Positions 1-9,986 of a stretch of DNA of 56,611 nucleotides are shown here, one piece after another. The notes under the pieces were generated by a model. It saw only the letters and a program-made list of their open reading frames with translations, was not told the origin of the DNA and did not search any database. The stretch covers positions 1 to 56,611 of IMG/VR virus record IMGVR_UViG_3300035698_023821. One strand, given 5' to 3'. Position numbers and translations under genes: made by a program. Source of the stretch: a virus. Positions within the stretch are counted from its first letter, which is position 1. The number at the start of each line of letters is the position of its first letter.

Positions 1-1628
1 AAGTAAATCATTAAGTCGTGCCATCGTAGTCGCCGCGTCTGTAGCATTGGCAACCGCTGCCCCCTGATTACTTACAACTTTAGTTCCATCCACCTGATAT
101 TCCCCCGTGCACTGAACAAGTCCGGTATTGGTAGCTCTAAATGTAACATTACCATCATTATCATAACCCCTGAATAAATCTTGCATGAAAGTATCAGCAT
201 CTAAAAGACCCTTTGATTCTATCAATCCGGCAGCAGCAATAAATGTCGCAGATTCAATTCTCATATATGTATGAGCAATAACAGCGTATTGAGTTCCATC
301 ATCATCGCCTACCCACAATCCTGCACCCGCCCCAGCAACTCCATCATCAATCGTAACCACATTATCATTGTTACTATCATAAAATCTAATCGTATTGTCA
401 GCGTGATTGATTATAACTCTTTGACCAGTACCAGAAGCTGTCTGTACTGTGCGCCCTGTTAATGTTCCTGCATCAATGTTACTGCAAGTGATAAAACCAG
501 TATCTATGTAACCCCCCACAATAAGTGTCGAGCCTTGTACCTTTGCCGTATCTGCTGCTGTATTAGCGCTTGTCTGATCAGCAAGAGCATCCGTACACTT
601 GGCTACCGTTCTCGTAACAAGAAGCTCACCAGTGGTTATCCTCGCCGCATCCATCCCGCCTGTATTAACATTCGTGGCGGATATGTTTGTAACGGAAATA
701 ATACTGCAATTAATCGTTCCTGCTGTCAGTTTCGATGCTGTTAATGTGTTGATTTTGGCGTCCGTCACAGCGAGATTGGCGATTTTAGCCTCAGTGACCG
801 CCAAACTACCTATCTTTGCCTCTGTAACGGCAAGGTTGGTGATGAATGCACTCCCGATAACCATATTCGCCGAACTGTTCCATACCATTGTGTGAGTGCC
901 GCTCGTATTGATGCGATCATGAAGCCGGTCGTGCCCAGTGCCGGGTGGGTTGCTGTGGTTGAGTAGGTCGCATCACCTACTGTCCAGTAAACGTAAGCAG
1001 CCGCCGTATTCCCTGCTGTGATAGGGTAGGAGGCACCATTGTAGATAATGCTGTGAGAATTCCACGCAACACTTCCCGCTCCCGGGCTGTTATTTGTCCA
1101 GGAATCCACAGTCAGAATAATAGTATTAGTAAACATCTTGGTTGCAGTGATGGCAAAATCATCGATGCCGGTTGCAGCAATACCGGTCGTGGTCGCACTC
1201 ACTCCGGGGGAAGTAGATAGAGGGTGCATTGTGGAGGTTTTCCCGCTACTATTAACAGCTTGTATCCAATAGTAACGAGTGAGAGAGGTTGCACCAAGCT
1301 CATCGATGTAACTGGAGCCCGATATGGAATCGAGCAGGCTGGCTTCCGCGAAGTCGAAGTTCGTACTCCGATAGATGTCCATGTGGTGAAAGTCATAATC
1401 GACTGGGTTTGTCCAGGAGAGAATTATCGACAGGAGCCCGCCCACCGCGACCAGACCGGAACCGGCGCCTGGAGCAGTAAGTTTGCCCCGGATAGTAATT
1501 ACCTGCTTCGGACTATCCTCTTCCTTCTGTATTCTCCCGGCACTATCCACTGCCGCTACCATTACATCGTAAGTGTGGCCGGGAAGGAAGTCGTGCAGTA
1601 TGGTCGCAGTTTTGGAGTTTGTTCTCAT
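1..1628 (-). CDS. Tail fibre / receptor-binding protein, frameshifted, open at the window edge
   Basis: Probable distal tail fibre. The first ~130 residues resemble a fibronectin type III domain (SWTNP near residue 70, YYWIQAV near 120). The part after the frame break carries short imperfect repeats (TEAKIGSLAV, TEAKIANLAV, TDAKINTLTA) typical of a fibre shaft. The frame set by the start ends at a stop at 810. From about 912 the -1 frame continues the protein and is open to position 1. Restoring one base there (GCATC to GCAATC) gives a continuous product of about 553 aa if the C-terminus at 56579-56611 is added. No slippery heptamer is present, so a one-base deletion or sequencing error is likelier than programmed shifting. 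Start at 1628 is chosen because it overlaps the previous stop as ATGA with GGAG 8 nt upstream. Last gene of the tail operon. Confidence 0.7.
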
Positions 1629-1942
1629 TCCCATTTCTCCTGCACCAAACGAGTCCAGTGTTGGTAAGCTGTCGTGGGAGTGTTTCCTACATTGTGATTG
1701 GTCTTGCTCACGAACGCATGGGTGAGGTCGCCATCCTGGTGGAGGATAACATCGTCCAAATCATAGTAGGTAGTAGCTGCCCAGACGCCTTTCCAGTTAA
1801 GGTAGTCCGGTATGTGCAACCACGAGGGACTCCTGCCTTTCAAGCTCCCGGCAGGCGTAATGCTCCCGTCAAGAGCTACTGTTGTGAGAGTTCCTATGTC
1901 GAAAGCGCTGCTGAATGCAAGACTGTCATACGCACCTGACAT
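1625..1942 (-). CDS. Small tail-associated protein with carbohydrate-binding-like module
   Basis: A 105 aa protein. Its C-terminal half has the spacing of a chitin/carbohydrate-binding module: WKGVWAATTYYDLDDVILH, then a VSKTNHNVGNTP turn and a final W. Such modules occur in phage fibre and baseplate proteins and bind glycans. The N-terminal 45 residues are not recognised. The stop overlaps the start of the fibre gene (ATGA), implying translational coupling. It may be an adsorption accessory protein; this role is inferred from fold and position. Confidence 0.6.
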   Translation of the reverse strand: MSGAYDSLAFSSAFDIGTLTTVALDGSITPAGSLKGRSPSWLHIPDYLNWKGVWAATTYYDLDDVILHQDGDLTHAFVSKTNHNVGNTPTTAYQHWTRLVQEKWE

Positions 1943-1945
1943 AAG

Positions 1946-2200
1946 TTAGTCCCCTAATGCTTTCATATCCGCTCTGAGTGCCTTTATTCCGTCGAGCTGT
2001 GCTTGCAAGTCCGCTTCCCGCTTTGCCAGAACCTCGTCGTCCAGCCCAACCTCATCCTCGTTGGTCAATGCCTCACCTGTATCCGGGTCATATTTCTTCG
2101 TCTGTAATGCCGGAGCACCATTCACGAGGAGCACTTTCACGTTCCTTGTTTTGTGTTTCTTATCATACGCCTTTGTTGCTGTGTAATTTGCAATATTCAT
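1946..2200 (-). CDS. Small acidic protein of the tail-fibre region
   Basis: 84 aa, not recognised. The N-terminal half is basic and beta-like (residues 1-40). The C-terminal half is a charged predicted helix (LAKREADLQAQLDGIKALRA) likely to form a coiled coil. Four bases separate it from the 105 aa gene, and a GGAGG site precedes its ATG. Position suggests a fibre assembly or linker role, but nothing in the sequence proves it. Confidence 0.6.
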   Translation of the reverse strand: MNIANYTATKAYDKKHKTRNVKVLLVNGAPALQTKKYDPDTGEALTNEDEVGLDDEVLAKREADLQAQLDGIKALRADMKALGD

Positions 2201-2209
2201 ACCTTCCTC

Positions 2210-2806
2210 CTACCAAGTTACATGCTCTGCCCTTGAGGGTGTGTTCGTTGCGAACCATATATAATGGTATGTTTTTCCTCCATCTGTCCCGATTGCCATG
2301 TCGCCAATTGTTCCGGCAGCATTATTGGCAAGAGCATCGGAAACAGTTGCGAGACGGATTCGGTTTCCGCCTACAATGAGGTCGTCATAGAATGAAGCAA
2401 CCCCGGCGGATGTGATAGTTAATCTTGTATCAACGTCCAGTCTTGGATTAACAGCTATCTTAAAAGCACCACCATCGGAATTGTCTATTCCTATTGCCCA
2501 TGTTTTAACTCCTGTCAATAGAAATCTCATGAAGGCGTCACCAGTGCTGCCTTGCTCAATAGTAAGCATATCGGTTGTGCGGGTATCACTTTCATAAATG
2601 TATAAAGGACGGGTTACGAGCTTAGCGCTAAAGTCTCCAATACCTACATCACCTGCTTGGTAATAAATATCTCCAGGACTGGTTTTATTAACCCAGTTGT
2701 AGCATGAGACGAGGAAGTCCCTATCGTCTTGCGCACCTATGAGTCCTGTGATATTATCTGCAAGAAGCAACTGCAATGCTGTCAATGTTCTTATCGTATC
2801 AGCCAT
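2210..2806 (-). CDS. Minor structural / tail fibre-like protein
   Basis: 198 aa, rich in beta-strand residues, T, D and G. It has phrases common in fibre and spike proteins: RLTITSAGVASFYDDLIVGG, and near the C-terminus GTIGDMAIGTDG followed by a WFATNTPSRAEHVTW ending. These resemble the shaft and tip of collar or fibre proteins. It starts at 2806, directly overlapping the stop of the upstream membrane gene. Likely a virion fibre or accessory spike; enzymatic motifs are absent. Confidence 0.6.
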   Translation of the reverse strand: MADTIRTLTALQLLLADNITGLIGAQDDRDFLVSCYNWVNKTSPGDIYYQAGDVGIGDFSAKLVTRPLYIYESDTRTTDMLTIEQGSTGDAFMRFLLTGVKTWAIGIDNSDGGAFKIAVNPRLDVDTRLTITSAGVASFYDDLIVGGNRIRLATVSDALANNAAGTIGDMAIGTDGGKTYHYIWFATNTPSRAEHVTW

Positions 2807-3030
2807 TATTTACCCCCATTCACTTTTGTTTCCAACTTGTCCAATCTCCTGTCTGTTTCCTTATGCTTCGGGTTGCAGGTATCGCTCCACACCATGTTAT
2901 TCTTCATATCCTTGACAGTACCCCAGAGTAGACCGATAAGGACGGACTGGGCGACATTCAGGCAAACCAGAGCGAATAGGATTGCCGGTGTTCCGTATTC
3001 GACAAACTTTCCCAGATTCATATATTCCAT
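2806..3030 (-). CDS. Small membrane protein, possible second holin
   Basis: 74 aa with one hydrophobic segment (residues ~13-36, TPAILFALVCLNVAQSVLIG) and a charged C-terminal tail containing KHKETDRRLDKLETKV. One membrane helix followed by a short coiled coil is typical of small holin-like or BhlA-type phage proteins. It sits in the tail operon, far from the endolysin/holin pair at 55.7-56.3 kb, so a lytic role is only a possibility. Confidence 0.5.
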   Translation of the reverse strand: MEYMNLGKFVEYGTPAILFALVCLNVAQSVLIGLLWGTVKDMKNNMVWSDTCNPKHKETDRRLDKLETKVNGGK

Positions 3031-3033
3031 GCT

Positions 3034-3501
3034 CTAACCTCCGGACGGTATAGTGAGTTCGTAAGTGAATTCAATCCTGTCATTTATCGTTATAGCTACA
3101 CCGGTAAAGGTGCTCCTGTCCAGCAGCTTCCCGCTCGTGCTCGCATTAAATATTCCATGCTCCGTAATGGTACAATTACCAGCATATTGATGGGTCGCTA
3201 TTGTCCGGTAGATGTTGGCGGCAGCTCCTTCCACCTGGCTCCCTGTTGTTCTCGCATCCCCGCACGGGAGTTCCAAGGCGGTATCCGTAACTGCGCTCGT
3301 TGTAGTTCCTGTACCGGAATCGTGATATTTGTAATCCGACAGGGTAGTATCCGCCGCTTGCAACACATCTACGAGATGCTGGACAAAGACATTGGTTACA
3401 TACTTGACGCACACTACTCCCCTGTCCTCGATGCTCCCGTCCGCTCTCAGGATTCGTATGGAGAGCCTGCCGCCTGGTCTTGCCTTTCCCTCAAATTTCA
3501 T
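3034..3501 (-). CDS. Tail-tip associated structural protein
   Basis: 155 aa, predicted all-beta. It begins MKFEGKARPGGRLSIRILRA and ends with FTYELTIPSGG. A conserved-looking centre includes YHDSGTGTT and CTITEHGIFN, phrases seen in small phage proteins next to the tail-tip gene. No catalytic motif. It lies three bases after the large tail-tip protein and is probably a baseplate or tip component. Confidence 0.6.
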   Translation of the reverse strand: MKFEGKARPGGRLSIRILRADGSIEDRGVVCVKYVTNVFVQHLVDVLQAADTTLSDYKYHDSGTGTTTSAVTDTALELPCGDARTTGSQVEGAAANIYRTIATHQYAGNCTITEHGIFNASTSGKLLDRSTFTGVAITINDRIEFTYELTIPSGG

Positions 3502-3504
3502 ACC

Positions 3505-6345
3505 TTATGCCTCTATGAGAATTGGTTCGTCCGTATTACTATCTTCTGTTGAGATAAATGCGTTTCCATCATGTTCTACTTTATCGTAAAGGCTATAACT
3601 ACCCGCTGCCCACTCCCCTTGCCAACCCAGATCGGTGCCATCCACATCCCGGAAGCTGACTTCCCATTCGCCCCAATTCACTCCCTCCTCTATATTCCAG
3701 CTTGCAACAATGCTGGATTCATACTCGCCGGTAGTCCTATTCCTACTGATAACCTCTACCAGTCTCAGATTGGTAGCTGTATTGAATGTCGTGAAGGGAA
3801 TGATGCCGAGATTGGGCGCTATCTTCTCCATATTATCATTGCTCAATTCAGACGCTGGGCTATAGTTGCCCGCGGCGAGTTTTGCCGCCGCCTGCACTAC
3901 TGTATCTGTCGAGTTTAAGTCAGCCTTGTAGACATTCGCATCATACTCAAGACAGATTAGGCGGCGACCGTAACTTCCGGAAAGAGTGATGTCAATTATG
4001 CGAAAGAGTTTGCTACTTGCTCCCGCGGTGCCAAATGCCCACGAATCATACTGTACGGGATTAGCCGCTCCCCATACTACTCCGGCGCCGAAATCTATTG
4101 TACTCGTGCTGCTCCCACCCGTAACTGTTTTCATTCTCAAACTGCCATCGGAGAGTTGGATGAGGAACTCGTAGGTTGTTCCCAACACAATAGTTACTTC
4201 CTTATCCAGCGTCACTATTCCGGTTGTGGAGTCATAACCGACTACCTTACCTCCCTCTCCTGTCATAGAATCATGCTGCACTCGTATCACGTCGCCTACC
4301 TGTGCCTGGAGGGATTCTATGTCGGATTCAAATACGACTACCTGGTTGAGGAGTTCATTGCAATTCAGCAGATAGACCGCTTGGGCGAATGCTTGCCGGT
4401 ACTCCGTAGTTCCCTGTAGTGTGATTTGGAGAGGATTATTTAATTCTTCGCTCGTGTCCCAATCAGAGGTTCGAACGACAAACTGTGTCCGTTCGTAGTT
4501 ATTATCCTCATCGAAGAACACTACCTCTATGGCGTTCACCTTCTTGCTCTTGTCCGCCCATTGTTGCTTGAATGATTCCAGATTGATGTTTCCCATAGAG
4601 AATAGTTGAGCCACATCCGTATCCGTAATCCCTTCTGCTACCACATCCTCTACTGCTTTATCTGCCAATGCGTAGAACTTCGCACCTATGGGGAAAATTA
4701 TTCCCCTTCCCTCCTGGCAGATTCGGAGAATGGAGTCCCAGGCGGTAGTAAAGGTATCGAACACGATATTGAGTTTGCGACCTAAACCGTAAGGAGCGCC
4801 CCAATTTGACTTGTCTAACTGTGATGGTCTACGGGAGAATTCCGCCCAGGTACGAAAGGTTTCATAGTCCAATCTGCTCTTGCTCACTCCACATCCGTAT
4901 ACTGGTTGTATGTTGGTAACAGTATTGGTAATATTAGGGTACGCCGGATGGTCAGGATGACCGTTTGCCAGCATGTCATAGATTGCCCACGCGTGAATAT
5001 TGGCATCCCCATGAGGTCTGTCAGTCGTTCCATCCGACCATTGGCTTATCCGCTCATTAAAAACAGGAACCTTTGACCGCTCGACCCCGCCAGCCACCTC
5101 TATGTCACCTGAGAGTTGACCGGAAGCGAGAATCTTCAAGCCGAGCAATGCTTCTCCAGGGTAAGTAAAACCACGCTGCTCCCCGTCCGCATCTGGTTGA
5201 GCATAGGCTACAGTAGCCACATTTACAATGCGTAATTCATCTTGTACGCGCGTATCCGTAGACGGAATGCTTCCTTGAATCCTAATCTCATATCGCTTTC
5301 CGGTAGTGAGAAGAGCTTCACCGACTTTAGCTCGATAGACACGGTAAGTGGGATTAGGTGAGCTTATTCCTACTCGGACGGCAGCACCATTAAATACAGG
5401 ACTATCCGCATCATAATGTTTCATACGATACTGGAAGTTGAGCCAGGTGTCGGTTCCAATTTCCCGATACTGAATATAGATTGTTTTATAACGCTTTTTC
5501 ACGTTTCCTTCCCCGTCGAGCCGGTAAAGACCCCCAGGGAAATAAAGAGTAACTTCAATATTTTGCGCAACTTCCGATGCCGACTGTACAGTGAACCATT
5601 CATCGGTAACTAAAGTGTCTTGTGGTAGATTAGCATAGGTATTCTCGAATCCTACTATTATAGTTTGCTCTGCCAGCCCTGGTCTCGTCTCGTATCGGAT
5701 ATCTTCACTGTTTCCTGTTATAAGGTCATCGATCGGAATACCATCGATCAGAATATCGGTAATGGCGGCGGTTCCATGCCAAACTTCCCACAGTTCTATC
5801 GATAGCCACTCCTTATCGCTAATTTTTCTACCTGCTGAGTGTCTGATTTTACAACGATATGTTTTGCCAGGTTCAAATACTGAAACGTCGTCGACTGTAG
5901 TGTCTGGGGTTGATACTACATCCCCCAATTCATACACTGAGAAGAAAGCAGACGTTGAGGGTGTCCATGCGCCACGGTAATTGTTTTCACCTATCCCAAA
6001 TTCATCAATTCTGTGTCCGGTAAATCCATATAGCGCGTTCAAATACTGCTTATTACCTTCAATGGTAATGAAACGATTCTTAATAACCGGCTTTACTCGC
6101 GCTTTGCCATACACGATGGGCATGGGAGTATCTTCATTCCCGGTTGCATTTGCAGTATGCTTCCACGAATAGGATGGGCTTGCCTTCTCCTCTTTTGGCG
6201 GTTTGTGGGGAAAGAGAGCACTTATGATATAGACACCGGCAAGGGTAGTATAGTATGCCGCTGTGACCGGCAAGAATGCGAACGCGGCTATTCCGAGCGT
6301 GGCTTGGGATGCAAATCTCCAATTTTCTCTCTGTTCTCTACCCAT
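3505..6345 (-). CDS. Tail tip / host-specificity protein (lambda J-like)
   Basis: 946 aa, one of the largest genes in the tail operon. After a short hydrophobic N-terminus (residues 15-45) comes the TipJ-family signature TPMPIVYGKARVKPVIKNR (residues ~74-92), followed by long beta-rich tail-tip domains. A candidate fibronectin-like segment lies near the C-terminus (residues ~850-940). Lambda J homologues form the trimeric central tip that contacts the host receptor. It follows L-like and M-like genes, the canonical order of a lambda-type tail tip, and its start overlaps the L-like gene by 8 nt. Confidence 0.85.
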   Translation of the reverse strand: MGREQRENWRFASQATLGIAAFAFLPVTAAYYTTLAGVYIISALFPHKPPKEEKASPSYSWKHTANATGNEDTPMPIVYGKARVKPVIKNRFITIEGNKQYLNALYGFTGHRIDEFGIGENNYRGAWTPSTSAFFSVYELGDVVSTPDTTVDDVSVFEPGKTYRCKIRHSAGRKISDKEWLSIELWEVWHGTAAITDILIDGIPIDDLITGNSEDIRYETRPGLAEQTIIVGFENTYANLPQDTLVTDEWFTVQSASEVAQNIEVTLYFPGGLYRLDGEGNVKKRYKTIYIQYREIGTDTWLNFQYRMKHYDADSPVFNGAAVRVGISSPNPTYRVYRAKVGEALLTTGKRYEIRIQGSIPSTDTRVQDELRIVNVATVAYAQPDADGEQRGFTYPGEALLGLKILASGQLSGDIEVAGGVERSKVPVFNERISQWSDGTTDRPHGDANIHAWAIYDMLANGHPDHPAYPNITNTVTNIQPVYGCGVSKSRLDYETFRTWAEFSRRPSQLDKSNWGAPYGLGRKLNIVFDTFTTAWDSILRICQEGRGIIFPIGAKFYALADKAVEDVVAEGITDTDVAQLFSMGNINLESFKQQWADKSKKVNAIEVVFFDEDNNYERTQFVVRTSDWDTSEELNNPLQITLQGTTEYRQAFAQAVYLLNCNELLNQVVVFESDIESLQAQVGDVIRVQHDSMTGEGGKVVGYDSTTGIVTLDKEVTIVLGTTYEFLIQLSDGSLRMKTVTGGSSTSTIDFGAGVVWGAANPVQYDSWAFGTAGASSKLFRIIDITLSGSYGRRLICLEYDANVYKADLNSTDTVVQAAAKLAAGNYSPASELSNDNMEKIAPNLGIIPFTTFNTATNLRLVEVISRNRTTGEYESSIVASWNIEEGVNWGEWEVSFRDVDGTDLGWQGEWAAGSYSLYDKVEHDGNAFISTEDSNTDEPILIEA

Positions 6346-7276
6346 ACATACCCTCGCTTACCCCCGGGCTGGCACCGTACTTGTGGGAGTTGTTGTTGGC
6401 GCGACACTGGGTCAGACTATGATTACAGAGTGTGGTAATGGTTAGAGTTAGGGCATGGTTGCTATTCTCACTCACGGGGTCTCCATTGTTATCCTTGAAT
6501 CTATAGTCAGTATCGAGATAGAGCCGACCATAACCGGCAACTGTTCCATCCGGGTTTTTAGCCTCTCCATATACTACATGACTTATCAAGTATTTACCGT
6601 CATTATACGCACTTCCTGATATAGTTACATACTGCCCTGCATCAAAATGCGCCCAAGCTGTGTGTGACCAGACACGAATGTAGTCATAGGCGGCTGGGGC
6701 AGAATAGAGTGCGATTTTGTTATCAACTACTAATCCGTCATAGTTGCCATAATCATCGACAAACTCTCCGTAGCGGCAGAATCCGTCACGGAACTTGTGG
6801 CGGCAAATAGTGCTCACATACCGGTCGCGGGGAAACCTCTTGCTCAGGGGAGTGCTCACTCCTATGTTGAAGTTGATAGTATTGGCAGCATCATCCCAGG
6901 TTGTGCTAAGGATGGTGAAGTACTGTAAGATATTTGTATCTGTTGCCACTCCCAATTGGGTTACATACGCTCTTCTGACAGTTATTTCTCCACCCGACCA
7001 GCCATCGTTTGCCTGAAGAGTGCTTCTCATAGTGAGATTGACATCGTATAGGGATAGGATGACGCGAGGCAGTTCACCCTTAATGCTCTCCTTCACCTGT
7101 CCGAGAGCGAAAGCCCATTTGTTATAGGTAGTTGCGCCCAGAACCACGTCCCTGGTGTTGTTTACGAAATGGAGAGTGGTTTCGCCGGAGTAAGCAATAT
7201 CGATGCAGGTTAGCCAGGAGCCGGGAGCAGCAAGTTTGTTTTTCTGAGTAATGATACCAGTAGGAAGGGTCTTCAT
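6338..7276 (-). CDS. Minor tail protein L-like, putative Fe-S tail-tip protein
   Basis: 312 aa. It carries the cysteine pattern of lambda gpL-type proteins: ICRHKFRDGFCRY at residues ~156-168 and LCNHSLTQCRANNN near residue 290. These proteins form the ring next to the central tip, and lambda gpL-type proteins bind an iron-sulphur cluster through such cysteines. Located between the M-like and J-like genes with 4-8 nt overlaps. Family assignment rests on motif and position. Confidence 0.8.
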   Translation of the reverse strand: MKTLPTGIITQKNKLAAPGSWLTCIDIAYSGETTLHFVNNTRDVVLGATTYNKWAFALGQVKESIKGELPRVILSLYDVNLTMRSTLQANDGWSGGEITVRRAYVTQLGVATDTNILQYFTILSTTWDDAANTINFNIGVSTPLSKRFPRDRYVSTICRHKFRDGFCRYGEFVDDYGNYDGLVVDNKIALYSAPAAYDYIRVWSHTAWAHFDAGQYVTISGSAYNDGKYLISHVVYGEAKNPDGTVAGYGRLYLDTDYRFKDNNGDPVSENSNHALTLTITTLCNHSLTQCRANNNSHKYGASPGVSEGMYG

Positions 7277-7698
7277 GCGTATACCCCATCCGGAAGTTCA
7301 ACGTCGAAATCCGCATCCCAGCGCGTGTAATTGGTATTCTCCCATGGCGTAAATATAACTGGAGCGGAAAATCTAACTGTAACATTGCCTCTGCCATCCG
7401 GACGGCGCCAAGTGAATAACTCTGCGCCAAAATTTACTGTATCATTCTCAAAGTCCAGAATCAGATTCTTATCATGTGTTGTTATAGCGGAGTAGTGGAC
7501 GTGATATTTGCGTGGAACACTGGTAAATCTTGCCCTTGTCTGCACATAGCCAGCATCCTTGGGTGTGCGAATCGTTGGATCGCTTGCCGCCATATCCCTG
7601 TAAGCAGTGACGATGGGATTCGGTATATTAGTACCCGCAACACCACCCGGTCTGCCTGTCATAAAGTTCTCTACTGTAGTAATATAGCTTGCTGCCAT
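7273..7698 (-). CDS. Minor tail protein M-like
   Basis: 141 aa, beta-rich, ending in WDADFDVELPDGVYA. It sits exactly where lambda-type phages carry gpM, between the tape measure gene and the L-like protein, and its stop overlaps the next ATG. A conserved tryptophan-rich centre (LFTWRRPDGRGN) fits a distal-tail ring protein. Assignment is mainly by order and size. Confidence 0.65.
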   Translation of the reverse strand: MAASYITTVENFMTGRPGGVAGTNIPNPIVTAYRDMAASDPTIRTPKDAGYVQTRARFTSVPRKYHVHYSAITTHDKNLILDFENDTVNFGAELFTWRRPDGRGNVTVRFSAPVIFTPWENTNYTRWDADFDVELPDGVYA

Positions 7699-7699
7699 C

Positions 7700-9982
7700 T
7701 TATCCCCTTATTGTATCCCGGAAAGCTTGACTTGTTTCTACTTCCTCTGTAATAGTATTAATAATAATATCTCTTCCAATATGTGAGATATCCGCAGATT
7801 TATAGGCAATGGGTGCGCCTGTATTGGTATTAAATATTGATACTTTCTGCGCTCCTGTACCTCCCTGGCCAGTTCCAGCACCAAAGTGCGTAATGCCGCC
7901 GCCAGCAGTTACTTGTACCGGGTCTTTGTATGAAACAATTCCTTCCCCAAAAAATGCTCGAAACATCTTCTGCGCGGCCATTCTGGATATCGCACTGATG
8001 AATGACTGATATACGGCGTTGAAAATATCATTCATAAGTTGCTTGAGTTTGTCACCAAAATTTCCTGTAAGTTGGAGAAATTCATTTGTTGCCGATTCCC
8101 ACCCACTGACAATATCCCCCATGCTACTCTTGACTACTTCATCCAATGTCTTGAATTCTTCTATTACTGCTTCTACCGCGAATCTCCACGTTGCGGCAAA
8201 TCCTCCACCAGCACCTTTTGCGCCCGTTGCCAGCTTACCCCCTACAGCAGATGGAACCGCCGGTAGTGTTGGTGTTATTCCCGGCCCTATGATTAATTCT
8301 TGCATTTTTGCTATGAAACGGGCGAGTTCCGGGTACACATTCATAAGTATAAGTTCAAGTTGTTTCAAGTCATCTTTTGCCAGTTTCTGCATTTCAATCC
8401 TTAGAATCTTTACTTTGTCCGCGGTTGCACCAAAATAATCTGCCACGGGCGCTTCTGCAATTGCTTTCATATTTTCCGCTGTATCTTTGGATATAAGGAG
8501 AAATTCCCGCAAGAGATAAATAATCTTCATCCAGCCATCAATGACGCGATTGAATAATCCTTCAGCCGCGTCTAACATATTGACTGTGAGTGCTTCGTCC
8601 CACATATTTGTGAAATCAGTCAACCAAGCCGCGAACTTATTGCTAAAATCGTTTACAACGTCTACCATGTTGTCCCAAGTAATACCCCAGGCTGCCCTGA
8701 GAGCATAGAAGCCGCCAACTGCAACGAGGAGTGGAATTCCAAGACCGGTAAATGCAGCTCCGAGTAGAAGTATGGATTTCACCATAGTGGGAAGCAGAAT
8801 CATCAATGGACCAACGACGAGAGCGAGACCTCCAACTACTGCTGTAGTTTTCATAATTGTCTTAACAAGTTCCTTATTAGCGTTTACCCAATCGTCGAGA
8901 GTCTTAATGAAAGCTATTGCTTCGACCGCGAATATACGAAGATTGGGAATAAGTGTTTCCCCGACGCTTCTTGCTAATCTTTGTGTCCAACGCCAGATCT
9001 GTCCGATTTGATGCAGGAAAGCTGCCATCTGTTTCCTTACAACAATATCAAGTGTTCCCCCTGCATTCTGTATTTCTTCGGCATACTTTCTAATACCTTC
9101 TGCTCCAGCTTGGAAAAGCTTAATTTGACCTGCAATGGCACGACGCCCAAAAAGAACCTCGAATATGATATTCTTATATTCGCTGGATACATATTTCATC
9201 CTGTTGGCGAGCTCTTCCATAATCTGAATGAATGGTTTCATCTCGCCTTCCGCGTCGTAGATACTGATTGTCAGGCTTCTCAGGAGTTCTCTCATCTCGC
9301 TTGTGGGGCTCATAAGGTTCGTGAAAGAACGGCGGAGAGCAACACCTGCGTAGGAGCCCTTAATACCCGCATTTGCCATTATACCAAGCATGGCCGCAAC
9401 CTCGGCAATAGTATTATTTGCGAGTTCACCCGTCGATGATATATAGGACATGGACTTATCCAAATCGGAAAATACTTGATTTGATGTGATAATAGTCTTA
9501 ACAAGCATATTGGCAACGTGCTCACTCTCTTTGAATGTAACACTAAAGCCTCGCATGATATCGACCAAACCCTCTGCCGCCATTCCAGTATCGACGGTCA
9601 TTGCTCGTGCCATCTTCACGACTGAAGCAAAAGATTGCATCTGTTCGGTTGCGGAGAGACCGGCGGAACCGAGATAGTAGAAACCTTTTGCCGTTTCCGT
9701 CGCCGCTTTATTCAAAGAGACAGACATATCCTCTGCCATCTTGCTCATCTCGGCAAATTGCTCCGTTGTCACATCGGAGACAGCGAGAGCTTCACGGATA
9801 GCTTTGTCGAAGGTGCCGAATTCGCGGACAGTTATGGCAGCAAAACCAGTAAGGGCTGCTCCGAGCGCAGTTATACTTCTGCCAAGTGCAATTATATCAG
9901 CTTTGACGAGTTTGTGGCCTTTTTTCCACCCAGTCGTATCGGCTAAGAACCTTACAACTATTGCGCCCAGATTCCACGCCAT
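7700..9982 (-). CDS. Tail tape measure protein
   Basis: 760 aa. The first ~350 residues match the TP901-type tape measure core: an N-terminal helix-rich part, GSAGLSATEQMQSFASVVKM, then LNKAATETAKGFYYLG and GELANNTIAEVAAMLG. Hydrophobic segments follow at residues ~370-435, then helical and glycine-rich parts. Tape measure proteins set tail length; at roughly 0.15 nm per residue this one predicts a tail of about 110 nm. Preceded by the frameshifted chaperone gene, as in nearly all siphoviruses. Confidence 0.93.
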   Translation of the reverse strand: MAWNLGAIVVRFLADTTGWKKGHKLVKADIIALGRSITALGAALTGFAAITVREFGTFDKAIREALAVSDVTTEQFAEMSKMAEDMSVSLNKAATETAKGFYYLGSAGLSATEQMQSFASVVKMARAMTVDTGMAAEGLVDIMRGFSVTFKESEHVANMLVKTIITSNQVFSDLDKSMSYISSTGELANNTIAEVAAMLGIMANAGIKGSYAGVALRRSFTNLMSPTSEMRELLRSLTISIYDAEGEMKPFIQIMEELANRMKYVSSEYKNIIFEVLFGRRAIAGQIKLFQAGAEGIRKYAEEIQNAGGTLDIVVRKQMAAFLHQIGQIWRWTQRLARSVGETLIPNLRIFAVEAIAFIKTLDDWVNANKELVKTIMKTTAVVGGLALVVGPLMILLPTMVKSILLLGAAFTGLGIPLLVAVGGFYALRAAWGITWDNMVDVVNDFSNKFAAWLTDFTNMWDEALTVNMLDAAEGLFNRVIDGWMKIIYLLREFLLISKDTAENMKAIAEAPVADYFGATADKVKILRIEMQKLAKDDLKQLELILMNVYPELARFIAKMQELIIGPGITPTLPAVPSAVGGKLATGAKGAGGGFAATWRFAVEAVIEEFKTLDEVVKSSMGDIVSGWESATNEFLQLTGNFGDKLKQLMNDIFNAVYQSFISAISRMAAQKMFRAFFGEGIVSYKDPVQVTAGGGITHFGAGTGQGGTGAQKVSIFNTNTGAPIAYKSADISHIGRDIIINTITEEVETSQAFRDTIRG

Positions 9983-9986
9983 AGTG

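Noticed and set aside
4688-4704. GGGGAAAATTATTCCCC inside the tail tip gene
   Set aside because: Box-like palindrome without -35 or -10; codon context explains it.
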